From contig NZ_CP159289.1 in the NCBI RefSeq assembly GCF_040448675.1, positions 3,373,001 through 3,437,000 on the forward strand: a stretch of 64,000 nucleotides of DNA, given 5' to 3'. A model generated the notes under the pieces. The model did not search any database. It saw only the letters and a list, made by a program, of their open reading frames with translations, and was not told the DNA's origin. A program made the position numbers and the translations under genes. Shown here piece by piece: positions 1 to 6,861 of this stretch. Every line of letters begins with the position of its first letter. Within the stretch, counting starts at the first letter, position 1. Origin of the DNA: Dyadobacter sp. 676. Its GTDB lineage: Bacteria; Bacteroidota; Bacteroidia; Cytophagales; Spirosomataceae.

Positions 1-245
1 GTTACAGGCATGCCCGATCGTTCATCGGCGCAGCCCGCACCATAGAAATGTATTTCGCCGACTTCGCCCTCAATGCCCGGCACGACTTGCTCCAGCAGAA
101 CAGGGATGATTTCGTCTGCGGTCTGGTAGAATGGGTTAATGCCCGCCGACTGCCGGGATTGCCGGTGGCCGGCTTGCGGGTCGATACAAACCCAGTCAGT
201 TTTGGTAGAGCCGCTGTCGGCGATCAGGATATATCTGGAAGGCAT
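1..245 (-). CDS. BadF/BadG/BcrA/BcrD-type ATPase, N-acetylglucosamine kinase-like (partial)
   Basis: Only the first 81 residues are inside the window; the gene runs off the left edge. The N-terminus carries the phosphate-1 loop of the ASKHA fold (IADSGSTKTDW, about residues 8-18), and a second fold-typical stretch FYGAGC near residue 70. In this family these belong to sugar kinases that phosphorylate N-acetylglucosamine or related amino sugars in the cytoplasm. The start is set by the ATG 6 bp after the stop of the cytochrome b5-like gene, so the two probably form one leftward transcript. The family is clear; the exact substrate is not. Confidence 0.8.
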   Translation of the reverse strand, partial: MPSRYILIADSGSTKTDWVCIDPQAGHRQSRQSAGINPFYQTADEIIPVLLEQVVPGIEGEVGEIHFYGAGCADERSGMPV

Positions 246-251
246 CGGAAT

Positions 252-497
252 CTAGTTCGATTGTTCGGGCAATTGCAGTTTGCCGATAATATGGAACCGT
301 TCGAAAACGCGTTCAGTGTGCGGGGCGTCGCCGAGTTCCCGGGTAAGGTCCTGGCCGGCCCAATGTTCGTAATGGTGCCCGTTTCGCCATAGGCGCGATG
401 CGCTCACATCGTAGATCATTCCTTTATATGCACACCATATCTCTTCCCGGTCCTGCCCGTTTCGAAGCGCCAGCTGTGCCCTGGTATATACTTTCAT
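252..497 (-). CDS. Small cytochrome b5-like heme/steroid-binding domain protein
   Basis: An 81-residue protein that is essentially one cytochrome b5-type domain. It shows the family pattern YDVS near residue 30, then an HH-x-EHWAG-x-DLT segment near residues 41-51 and APHTERVFERF near 58-68, which include the usual heme-proximal histidines. There is no signal peptide or membrane segment, so it is predicted to be cytoplasmic. Short stand-alone versions are common and mostly uncharacterised; their role in heme or sterol-like ligand binding is family inference. It lies just upstream of the BadF-type kinase in the same direction. Confidence 0.75.
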   Translation of the reverse strand: MKVYTRAQLALRNGQDREEIWCAYKGMIYDVSASRLWRNGHHYEHWAGQDLTRELGDAPHTERVFERFHIIGKLQLPEQSN

Positions 498-636
498 TGT
501 ATTGTTTTAGCACGCAATTTAATGATTCGGGTATTCCGTTGGAAAATTTAAAAAGCGATCTGCCATGAATATTTTGATTATAAGACTAAAAAGTAAGAAC
601 TTGGCGTTTTGAAAAGACATTCACGTAAAATAAAAT

Positions 637-1089
637 ATGAGAAAAAGTTACGCTCTTCTTTGGTGTTCAATATTGGTTTTGGGATTGTTGGCCGCCGGCT
701 GCAAAAAGGACGCCAAGCCTGTTTCCGAAAGAATTGCAAAGGCCTGGACGGTGGAGTCCGCCAAGCATGACAATGTGGTGGTTTACACACGTGGCGGTTC
801 GGGTAACAAAACGGATTATTCCGGTTTCCGCCTCACGCTGACCAATACGAACGGTACAAAAACAGCCAGCCTTACCGACGTGGATAACAAAACGTTCAAT
901 GGGAACTGGGATGTCGAGGGAGATACCAAACTGATCCTGAAAGACCTTACCCCTCAGCCCACAGGCTCGGGAGGGACCATTGAATTTACCATTTCAGGCC
1001 TGGGAGACTCGAAAGTGACGCTTACCCGCCTGAAAGCTAGTCCTAAAACCGGAAATACGATTAACGAATACACATTGACCAACCCGTAA
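637..1089 (+). CDS. Hypothetical lipoprotein
   Basis: 150 residues starting with a lipoprotein signal peptide and a lipobox ending AAGC (Cys22), so the mature protein should be lipid-anchored outside the inner membrane. The rest is rich in Thr, Asn, Gly and Lys with alternating hydrophobic residues, which suggests a small beta-sandwich or lipocalin-like fold. This resembles the many short Bacteroidota lipoproteins of unknown function. It stands alone, with divergent genes to the left and a strong terminator after it. No specific function can be assigned. Confidence 0.7.
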   Translation: MRKSYALLWCSILVLGLLAAGCKKDAKPVSERIAKAWTVESAKHDNVVVYTRGGSGNKTDYSGFRLTLTNTNGTKTASLTDVDNKTFNGNWDVEGDTKLILKDLTPQPTGSGGTIEFTISGLGDSKVTLTRLKASPKTGNTINEYTLTNP

Positions 1090-1113
1090 GGCGAGGTCGT
1101 CCCCGATATCAGG

Positions 1114-1152
1114 CGAAGCCATTTCCAATGCGGAAATGGCTTCGTTTTTTTT
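1114..1152 (+). terminator. Rho-independent terminator after the lipoprotein gene
   Basis: A perfect 13-bp stem (1114-1126 with 1132-1144) and a 5-base loop, followed by eight T residues. It lies 25 bp after the lipoprotein stop codon and directly before the thiL promoter element. Confidence 0.9.
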
Positions 1153-1155
1153 GTC

Positions 1156-1163
1156 TAATTTTG
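1156..1163 (+). promoter_or_regulatory. Bacteroidota -7 promoter element for thiL
   Basis: TAATTTTG matches the TAnnTTTG consensus exactly. It ends only 4 bp before the thiL ATG, so the predicted transcription start falls at or next to the start codon and the mRNA may be leaderless. No clear -33 TTG was found at the right distance, because that place is taken by the preceding terminator. Confidence 0.65.
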
Positions 1164-1167
1164 CGGT

Positions 1168-2190
1168 ATGGAAACAAGAACTGAAATCAGCAGCCTGGGT
1201 GAATTCGGGCTGATTCAACGAATAAATAAAGAAATCCGGACGCAACTCCCTGATACGGTCAGGGGCATTGGCGACGATGCGGCGGTGATTGACCTGGGAG
1301 AGGAGTTCGGGTTGCTAACCTCCGACATGATGCTCGAAGGCATCCATTTTGACCTTACGTTTTTCCCCCTCAAACACCTTGGTTACAAAGCCATTTCCGC
1401 CGGAATCGCCGACATCGCGGCTATGAACGGTGTTCCAAGGCAGGTAACGGTGAATATCGCGCTGAGCAATCGGTTCTCGGTGGAAGCGGTCGACGAACTT
1501 TATGCGGGTATGAAAGTTGCCTGCAAGGATTTTAAAGTCGATCTGGTTGGCGGCGACACTACTTCTTCCCGGTCGGGGCTTATTATTTCGGTGAGCGCAT
1601 TCGGAAAGGTTAAAAAAGACAAGATCGTATACCGGAACACCGCAAAGCCCAACGACCTGCTTTGCGTCACCGGTGATCTGGGTGGCGCCTACCTTGGATT
1701 GCAACTGCTGGAAAGGGAAAAACAGGTGTTCCTCGCCAATCCGAACATGCAGCCGGAGCTGGAAGGAAAGGATTATGTAATCCAGCGCCAGCTGCGTCCC
1801 GAAGCACGCATGGACGTAATCTACGAATTCGACGAGGCAGGTGTAATCCCCACTTCGATGATCGACGTGTCGGATGGCCTGGCCTCGGATCTGCTGCATA
1901 TATGCGCGCAGTCGGGCGTCGGCGCGATTGTTTTCGAGGAGCATTTGCCAATCGACGAGCAGACATACCTGGCGGCGTCCGAATTGAACATCGGTGCCGC
2001 TACCGCCGCATTGAATGGCGGAGAAGACTATGAATTGCTTTTTACGGTTTCACAATCGGCTTACGAAAAGATCAAGAACAATCCCAAGATCGTCGTGGTC
2101 GGTTATATTACGGATCAAAAAGGCCAGGTAGAACTCCATAGTAAAGGAGGTACCCGTGTGCCGCTCACGGCCCAGGGCTGGAACGCATAG
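1168..2190 (+). CDS. thiL: Thiamine-monophosphate kinase
   Basis: 340 residues, a normal ThiL length. The enzyme phosphorylates thiamine monophosphate to thiamine diphosphate with ATP, the last cofactor-forming step. It belongs to the AIR-synthase/PurM-like superfamily. GIGDDAAV (33-40) is the N-terminal nucleotide/Mg loop. DIAAMNG, VGGDTTSS, VTGDLGGA and DVSDGLASDL follow in the order expected for the family, and GGEDYELLF near the end is typical of ThiL. It is a single-gene unit between two terminators, with a promoter almost touching the start codon. No other thiamine genes are nearby. Confidence 0.95.
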   Translation: METRTEISSLGEFGLIQRINKEIRTQLPDTVRGIGDDAAVIDLGEEFGLLTSDMMLEGIHFDLTFFPLKHLGYKAISAGIADIAAMNGVPRQVTVNIALSNRFSVEAVDELYAGMKVACKDFKVDLVGGDTTSSRSGLIISVSAFGKVKKDKIVYRNTAKPNDLLCVTGDLGGAYLGLQLLEREKQVFLANPNMQPELEGKDYVIQRQLRPEARMDVIYEFDEAGVIPTSMIDVSDGLASDLLHICAQSGVGAIVFEEHLPIDEQTYLAASELNIGAATAALNGGEDYELLFTVSQSAYEKIKNNPKIVVVGYITDQKGQVELHSKGGTRVPLTAQGWNA

Positions 2191-2212
2191 GTCGTTTGCC
2201 GACAATTATTCG

Positions 2213-2248
2213 AAAAGCATGACCCCAGCCGGTTATGCTTTTTGTTTT
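2213..2248 (+). terminator. Terminator hairpin after thiL
   Basis: An inverted repeat, AAAAGCAT-GACC with GGTT-ATGCTTTT, having one non-Watson-Crick position and followed by a T-rich tail. It lies 23 bp after the thiL stop. Confidence 0.75.
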
Positions 2249-2331
2249 AACGCATACACGCAACCATCGGATTGATTTGCTCGTAATCGCGACGTATCCA
2301 ATTCATCTCTAACAAATCATATTTCAATCCG

Positions 2332-3186
2332 ATGAAAATCTTTTCAACTTCCAGAATGCTGGTTGCATTGGGACTGTTAATGGCCGTCAGCTTCTCTTGC
2401 TCCGACGACGATGACGACAATCCCCCACCAACCCCCACCAACGATGTTCAATTGAAAGACAATGCGACATTGGGCAAAATCCTGACCGACAACAAAGGCA
2501 GAACGCTTTATTTCTTCTCGAAAGACGCTTCGGGCGCATCTGCCTGCTCCGGGCAGTGCTTAATCAACTGGCCGATCTATTCGGCAGGCGACCTGGCGTC
2601 GATCAAGCTCGATGCCGGCCTGGACAAGGCAGATTTCGGGACAATCACAACGAATGGGCAGTCGCAAACTACTTATAAAGGCTGGCCGCTTTACTATTAT
2701 AAAGACGACGTAGTCGAGGGAGATGTGAAAGGAGAGAACTCGAACAAAGTTTGGTTTGTGGCGAAAACCGATTATACCATCATGATTGCCAGCGGTCAGC
2801 TCGTAGGTAATGACGGGAAATCGTATAAATCGGATTACACCGAAGGAACGGGCGAAACACCGTACTTCACCGATGGAATGGGGCGGACATTGTATGCGTT
2901 TGTCAATGATAAAAACAACAAGAACAACTATACCAAGCCCGATTTTTCGAACGACACCGTGTGGCCTATTTACACTGCCGACCTGAAATCGTTACCGACC
3001 GGCGTTGATAAAACACTATTCGGCACGATCGATGTATTTGGGAAAAAACAACTTACCTATAAAGGTTGGCCGCTTTATTATTTCGGTCTGGATGGAACAA
3101 CCAGAGGTGCTACCAAAGGCGTAAGCGTTCCAAAACCGGGTATCTGGCCGATCGTCAACACGCAATCACCGAATGCGCCTAACTAG
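2332..3186 (+). CDS. Lipoprotein with two COG4315-type repeats (Yx(F/W/Y)xxD)
   Basis: 284 residues. An N-terminal signal peptide ends at a lipobox (FSCSDDDDD, Cys23), and the acidic stretch after the cysteine is typical of surface-exposed Bacteroidota lipoproteins. Two copies of the 'secreted repeat of unknown function' follow, about residues 40-130 and 165-275. Each contains TLGKIL/GRTLY, a cysteine or WPIY segment, a GTI-x-(T/V)-x-G block and YKGWPLYY. Family members often accompany electron-transfer or metal proteins, but their function is not established. Only the first repeat keeps the CSGQC cysteine pair. Confidence 0.8.
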   Translation: MKIFSTSRMLVALGLLMAVSFSCSDDDDDNPPPTPTNDVQLKDNATLGKILTDNKGRTLYFFSKDASGASACSGQCLINWPIYSAGDLASIKLDAGLDKADFGTITTNGQSQTTYKGWPLYYYKDDVVEGDVKGENSNKVWFVAKTDYTIMIASGQLVGNDGKSYKSDYTEGTGETPYFTDGMGRTLYAFVNDKNNKNNYTKPDFSNDTVWPIYTADLKSLPTGVDKTLFGTIDVFGKKQLTYKGWPLYYFGLDGTTRGATKGVSVPKPGIWPIVNTQSPNAPN

Positions 3187-3215
3187 ATAAGTGCTTATTA
3201 CGATGTGCAGTGAAA

Positions 3216-3250
3216 AGTAGCCATCCCGCGCTGGGTGGCTACTTTAGTTT
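3216..3250. terminator. Shared hairpin between convergent genes
   Basis: AGTAGCCA-T-CCC pairs with GGGTGGCTACT, leaving one bulged T, and is followed by a short T-rich stretch. It lies between the lipoprotein stop and the convergent aminotransferase stop and may serve both. Confidence 0.6.
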
Positions 3251-3279
3251 ATCGGCAATAATGGCTACCACCGACAGTT

Positions 3280-4110
3280 TTACTTGCCCCAGCGTGCGAC
3301 GAGTTCTTCGAATTTCTGCTGCAAATGCAATGTCCGGGCTCCGGCCTGTCCGTTTCCAACGGGCTGGTCGCCGATCTGCACCACAGGCATTACCCATTTG
3401 GTAGTGCTGGTAGTGAACACTTCGTCGGCGGTAATGACTTCTTTGTAGGACACCGGCCGTATTTCCACTTCGAAATCCGCTTTTGCAAGCTCGATCGCCA
3501 CACGGCGGGTAACGCCGTTGAGGATATTGCGGTCGGAAGTAATGAGTTTATCCCCCCGGAATGCGAACAGGTTGCTACGCGTGAGTTCGCTTACTTCACC
3601 GTCTTTGTGGAATAGCAAATCAGCCGCCTGCCGGCGTTTCAGCTCATCGGCCATTAATACCATATGTACATAGTTGGTTGTTTTAACCTCCGGCAGATCT
3701 CGAACATATTCGTAGGGAAGCACTTTGATGCCTTTCAAACGGCCAGCCGGATTATCCTGCGGCAACGCTTCCGTGCGGATGAGGAAATTGGGTTGCACCA
3801 CATGCACGCCGTCAGGCGCGTAACCGCCCGTGAGCACAAAGCGGAACGCGACTTCCGGCTCTCCCGTTATGGAATGCAAATCTGCCAGGATTTTTTCCGT
3901 TTCGCGCTGTGTCACCGGGAGCGGTAGTTTCAGCAGTCGCGCCGAATTCTCGAAGCGCTGCCAATAATCATCCCACCGGAAGGGCACACCGTTATATGTC
4001 CTGAAAAAGTCGAACAAGCCATAACCGCGCAGGAGCCCGAGGTCGTTCGTCTGAAAGACCGGCTGGTCGAGGGAAATGATTTCGCCATTAAAATATTGGT
4101 AATAGGGCAT
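3280..4110 (-). CDS. Aminotransferase class IV (branched-chain or D-amino acid type, or aminodeoxychorismate lyase)
   Basis: 276 residues, typical for the fold-type IV PLP enzymes (IlvE, D-alanine transaminase, PabC). The N-terminal block ISLDQPVFQTNDLGLLRGYGLFDFFR is diagnostic. VKTTNYV near residue 145 carries the PLP-binding lysine, and EVSELTRSN near 175 the acidic residue that contacts the PLP ring nitrogen. LNGVTRR and VFTTSTTKWVMPV complete the family pattern. Sequence alone does not settle whether it works on branched-chain amino acids, D-alanine or 4-amino-4-deoxychorismate. It is a single leftward gene, convergent with its left neighbour. Confidence 0.85.
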   Translation of the reverse strand: MPYYQYFNGEIISLDQPVFQTNDLGLLRGYGLFDFFRTYNGVPFRWDDYWQRFENSARLLKLPLPVTQRETEKILADLHSITGEPEVAFRFVLTGGYAPDGVHVVQPNFLIRTEALPQDNPAGRLKGIKVLPYEYVRDLPEVKTTNYVHMVLMADELKRRQAADLLFHKDGEVSELTRSNLFAFRGDKLITSDRNILNGVTRRVAIELAKADFEVEIRPVSYKEVITADEVFTTSTTKWVMPVVQIGDQPVGNGQAGARTLHLQQKFEELVARWGK

Positions 4111-4200
4111 TGAATGCTGGATTTGTTGGTTGGAATAAAGTTATCGATAAAGGTATTTCAAATACTGCTTTGGTAAATGTAAATGCCAATTTTTAGGCTT

Positions 4201-4208
4201 TATCTTTG
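4201..4208 (+). promoter_or_regulatory. -7 promoter element for the polyprenyl synthetase
   Basis: TATCTTTG, an exact TAnnTTTG match. It lies 50 bp before the ATG at 4258 and downstream of the possible upstream start at 4183, which is why the later ATG was chosen. Confidence 0.6.
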
Positions 4209-4257
4209 CAGCTCACATAACCTGGCCGGTACCGGGTCCGTCAATATTACGCCTCGC

Positions 4258-5232
4258 ATGATCCAACCCACATCATTACTTGAAAAACTTCAGAGTGAAT
4301 TTGACAGGCATTCCTACGGAGAAACTCCTGCGGAACTTTATGAGCCGATAACCTATATTATGTCGCTCGGCGGAAAGCGCTTCCGGCCATTGCTGACGCT
4401 GCTTGCCGCTTCCATTTTTGATACGGATATTAAAAAGGCCATGAAACCGGCCATGGCCGTGGAGGTATTTCACAACTTCACGCTCATGCACGACGACATT
4501 ATGGACCGCGCGCCATTGCGCCGGGGTATGCCTACCGTGCACGAGAAATGGAATGCGAACACCGCGATTTTGTCGGGTGACGTAATGCTGATCCGCGCTT
4601 ATGACCTGCTGCTGGATGTGCCGAAGGATAAATTGCCTTCGGTGCTGAAACGCTTTAACCAGACGGCTGCGGAAGTGTGTGAAGGCCAGCAGCTCGACAT
4701 GAATTTCGAGACGCGCTGGGATGTGACGGAGGAGGAATACATTGGTATGATCCGCCTGAAAACGTCGGTACTCCTGGGTTTTGCGCTCGAACTGGGAGGG
4801 ATGATCGCCGGGGCGGATGATGAAACGGTGAGGCTGCTCTATGCTGCGGGCGAAAATATGGGTATTGGTTTCCAGTTGAAAGACGACCTGCTGGACGTGT
4901 ACGGCGACCCCGCGAAGTTCGGAAAGCAGGTGGGGGGCGACATTATCGCTAACAAGAAGACATTCCTGCTGATCGAAGCGTTGTCAAAAGCGGAAGGCGA
5001 ACTGAAAGTGGAACTGAACCGCTGGATAGGGCTTGACGCCTTCGATAATGTGGAGAAAGTAGCCGCGGTAACGGGTATTTACGACGCGCTGGGTATCCGT
5101 ACATTTACCGAACATAAAATAAATGAATATTTTTCGCGGGGAATAGCTAGTTTACGGCAGTTGCGTACGGATAGCGTTCAGAAAGAAGTGCTTTTGCAGT
5201 TTGTGGAGCAGCTCGTTGCGCGGGAAAAGTAG
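4258..5232 (+). CDS. Polyprenyl (trans-isoprenyl) diphosphate synthase
   Basis: 324 residues. It condenses isopentenyl diphosphate onto allylic diphosphates to make the long chains used for quinones or lipid carriers. Both aspartate-rich metal-binding motifs are present: DDIMD at residues 79-83, followed by the usual RRGMPT segment, and DDLLD at 209-213. GGKRFRPLL near 38 is the substrate-binding block. The start at 4258 is preferred because a good promoter lies between it and the in-frame ATG at 4183. The rhomboid gene follows 24 bp later in the same direction. Chain length cannot be deduced here. Confidence 0.93.
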   Translation: MIQPTSLLEKLQSEFDRHSYGETPAELYEPITYIMSLGGKRFRPLLTLLAASIFDTDIKKAMKPAMAVEVFHNFTLMHDDIMDRAPLRRGMPTVHEKWNANTAILSGDVMLIRAYDLLLDVPKDKLPSVLKRFNQTAAEVCEGQQLDMNFETRWDVTEEEYIGMIRLKTSVLLGFALELGGMIAGADDETVRLLYAAGENMGIGFQLKDDLLDVYGDPAKFGKQVGGDIIANKKTFLLIEALSKAEGELKVELNRWIGLDAFDNVEKVAAVTGIYDALGIRTFTEHKINEYFSRGIASLRQLRTDSVQKEVLLQFVEQLVAREK

Positions 5233-5256
5233 TTTTATTTAACCAATAACCCATTT

Positions 5257-5877
5257 ATGTCGATAACCCTGATCTTGGTGATTATAACTTCGGGTATCAG
5301 CTATTACGCCTTCAACAATTACAGTTTGATGGACAAGCTGATCCTGAATCCATACCGCGTTACGCAACGCCATGAATATTACCGGTTTGTAACATCCGGA
5401 TTTGTGCATGCCGACTTAGGGCACCTGATTTTCAACATGCTCAGTTTGTGGTTTGTAGGCGAAAGCATCGAGCGGCTTTTTGCGATGCTTTTCGGCCCGA
5501 GCGGTACGTTTTACTACCTGTTCCTGTACCTGGTGGGCATTATCGTTTCCGATATTCCGACTTTTTTGAAGCACAGGAAAAATTCGAAGTATAACTCGCT
5601 GGGGGCATCGGGAGGCGTTTCGGCGGTACTTTTTGCAGCCATTCTCTATGCGCCGCTTCTGCAAATTTGCCTCTATTTTTTCATCTGCATGCCGGGTTTC
5701 ATCTTCGGGCTGCTGTTCCTCGGATATTCGTTTTATGAAGCGCGGCGCGGCACGAGTTATGTAAACCACAGCGCGCACATGTACGGGGCCATTTTCGGGA
5801 TGGTTTTTATGGCCGTGGTGTATCCTGGTGCGGTGCCCCAGTTTTTTGAGCAAATCCTGAGCTGGCGGTTATTTTAA
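5257..5877 (+). CDS. Rhomboid-family intramembrane serine protease
   Basis: 206 residues with about six hydrophobic segments. The catalytic serine is Ser118 in LGASGGVSA (GASG motif), and the partner histidine is most likely His174 in HSAHMYGAIFG. The loop motif with HADLGHLIFNM near residues 47-57 is also typical. Rhomboids cleave transmembrane substrates within the bilayer. The gene follows the polyprenyl synthase closely, and its last 9 bp overlap the convergent psd gene tail to tail. The substrate is unknown. Confidence 0.9.
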   Translation: MSITLILVIITSGISYYAFNNYSLMDKLILNPYRVTQRHEYYRFVTSGFVHADLGHLIFNMLSLWFVGESIERLFAMLFGPSGTFYYLFLYLVGIIVSDIPTFLKHRKNSKYNSLGASGGVSAVLFAAILYAPLLQICLYFFICMPGFIFGLLFLGYSFYEARRGTSYVNHSAHMYGAIFGMVFMAVVYPGAVPQFFEQILSWRLF

Positions 5878-6528
5878 TGTCGCCAGCACCGTAACGCTAC
5901 CAACGGTCTTGTCTTGCAGATTAACCTTGATTTCGGCGTCCAGGGGAACGAAAATATCTACTCTGGACCCGAATTTGATAAAGCCCATTTCGGTGCTTTG
6001 CTCCACTTGATCGCCTTCCTTCACATACCAGCGTATACGCCGCGCAGCCGCGCCGGCGATCTGACGAAACAGGACGTCGACGCCTTCTCTATTGCGGATT
6101 ACTATCGTGGTCCGCTCGTTCTCTGTACTTGATTTGGGGTGCCAGGCCACCAGGTAAAGGCCCGGGTGGTATTTGAAATACTGGACAACCCCGCTGATCG
6201 GGTTCCAGTTAACGTGCACATTCAATGGTGACATGAAGATGCTGATCTGCCGGCGGGGGCCTTTGAAATACTCCGTCTCGACCACTTCCTCAATCACCAC
6301 TACTTTACCATCGCAGGGCGCTACGATTTCACGGTCACTTTTGCGGACAACCCGTGTTGGAACGCGAAAAAACTGCACGACCAGAAAGAAAATGATAATG
6401 CTGGCGATCAATACCAGGCGCGGGATCCAGTAGCCGTCGGGAAGGAGATAGTTGATCCCTAAATTAATAATGATCAGCACAATGGCCGTTACAGCCATGA
6501 TCGTATATCCTTCTCTATGCAGTTTCAT
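5869..6528 (-). CDS. psd: Phosphatidylserine decarboxylase family proenzyme
   Basis: 219 residues, the short form of the family. It decarboxylates phosphatidylserine to phosphatidylethanolamine at the inner membrane. Two hydrophobic segments lie at about residues 8-45. The self-cleavage site is the Gly187-Ser188 pair in FIKFGSRVDIF; cleavage there would create the pyruvoyl group. APCDGKVV near 90 and SPLNVHVNW near 125 are further family blocks. It is the next gene after secA on the leftward strand, separated from it by the decamer array at 6679-6861. It overlaps the rhomboid gene by 9 bp at the 3' end. Confidence 0.9.
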   Translation of the reverse strand: MKLHREGYTIMAVTAIVLIIINLGINYLLPDGYWIPRLVLIASIIIFFLVVQFFRVPTRVVRKSDREIVAPCDGKVVVIEEVVETEYFKGPRRQISIFMSPLNVHVNWNPISGVVQYFKYHPGLYLVAWHPKSSTENERTTIVIRNREGVDVLFRQIAGAAARRIRWYVKEGDQVEQSTEMGFIKFGSRVDIFVPLDAEIKVNLQDKTVGSVTVLATLK

Positions 6529-6678
6529 GCAGGTTTATTTTCGTTAATGATGGTCTCTGAAATGCAAATATCGCATAAATCCTGATTTTCCGTCAACGAA
6601 AAGCCCCGACGCATCACGCCAGGGCCGTATTGTGTTAATTGTTGTCAGTCAGGGTCCGGTATTGCCGGGGGATTTATC

Positions 6679-6861
6679 GTCAAGTGGTCAGGTGTAGTCA
6701 AATGTGGTCAGGTGTGGTCAGGAGGTCATTTATTGTCATTTGTTGTTTAGTTGGATTTATAACTAGAAATGACAACAATGACAATTCCTGACTATAAACG
6801 ACCGCTCCTGACAATACCTGACCATAAATGACCACTCCTGACTAAAACTGACAAAAGCGAC
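6679..6861. repeat. Decamer array A: 10-bp-phased GTCA units facing inverted TGAC units
   Basis: The left arm has GTCA at 6679, 6687, 6697, 6707, 6717, 6725 and 6735. The right arm has TGAC (or CGAC) at 6770, 6779, 6789, 6799, 6809, 6819, 6829, 6839, 6849 and 6858. Spacing is almost always exactly 10 bp. The unit approximates TGTGGTCAGG on one side and its complement on the other, so the two arms form a long imperfect inverted repeat around an AT-rich centre (about 6745-6769). The right end runs into the secA stop codon. The rest of the 331-bp secA-psd gap (6529-6678) shows no gene. Confidence 0.85.

Noticed and set aside
6679..6861. CRISPR array
   Set aside because: Arrays A, B and C are contiguous 10-bp units without unique spacers of 30 bp or so, and no cas genes are present.
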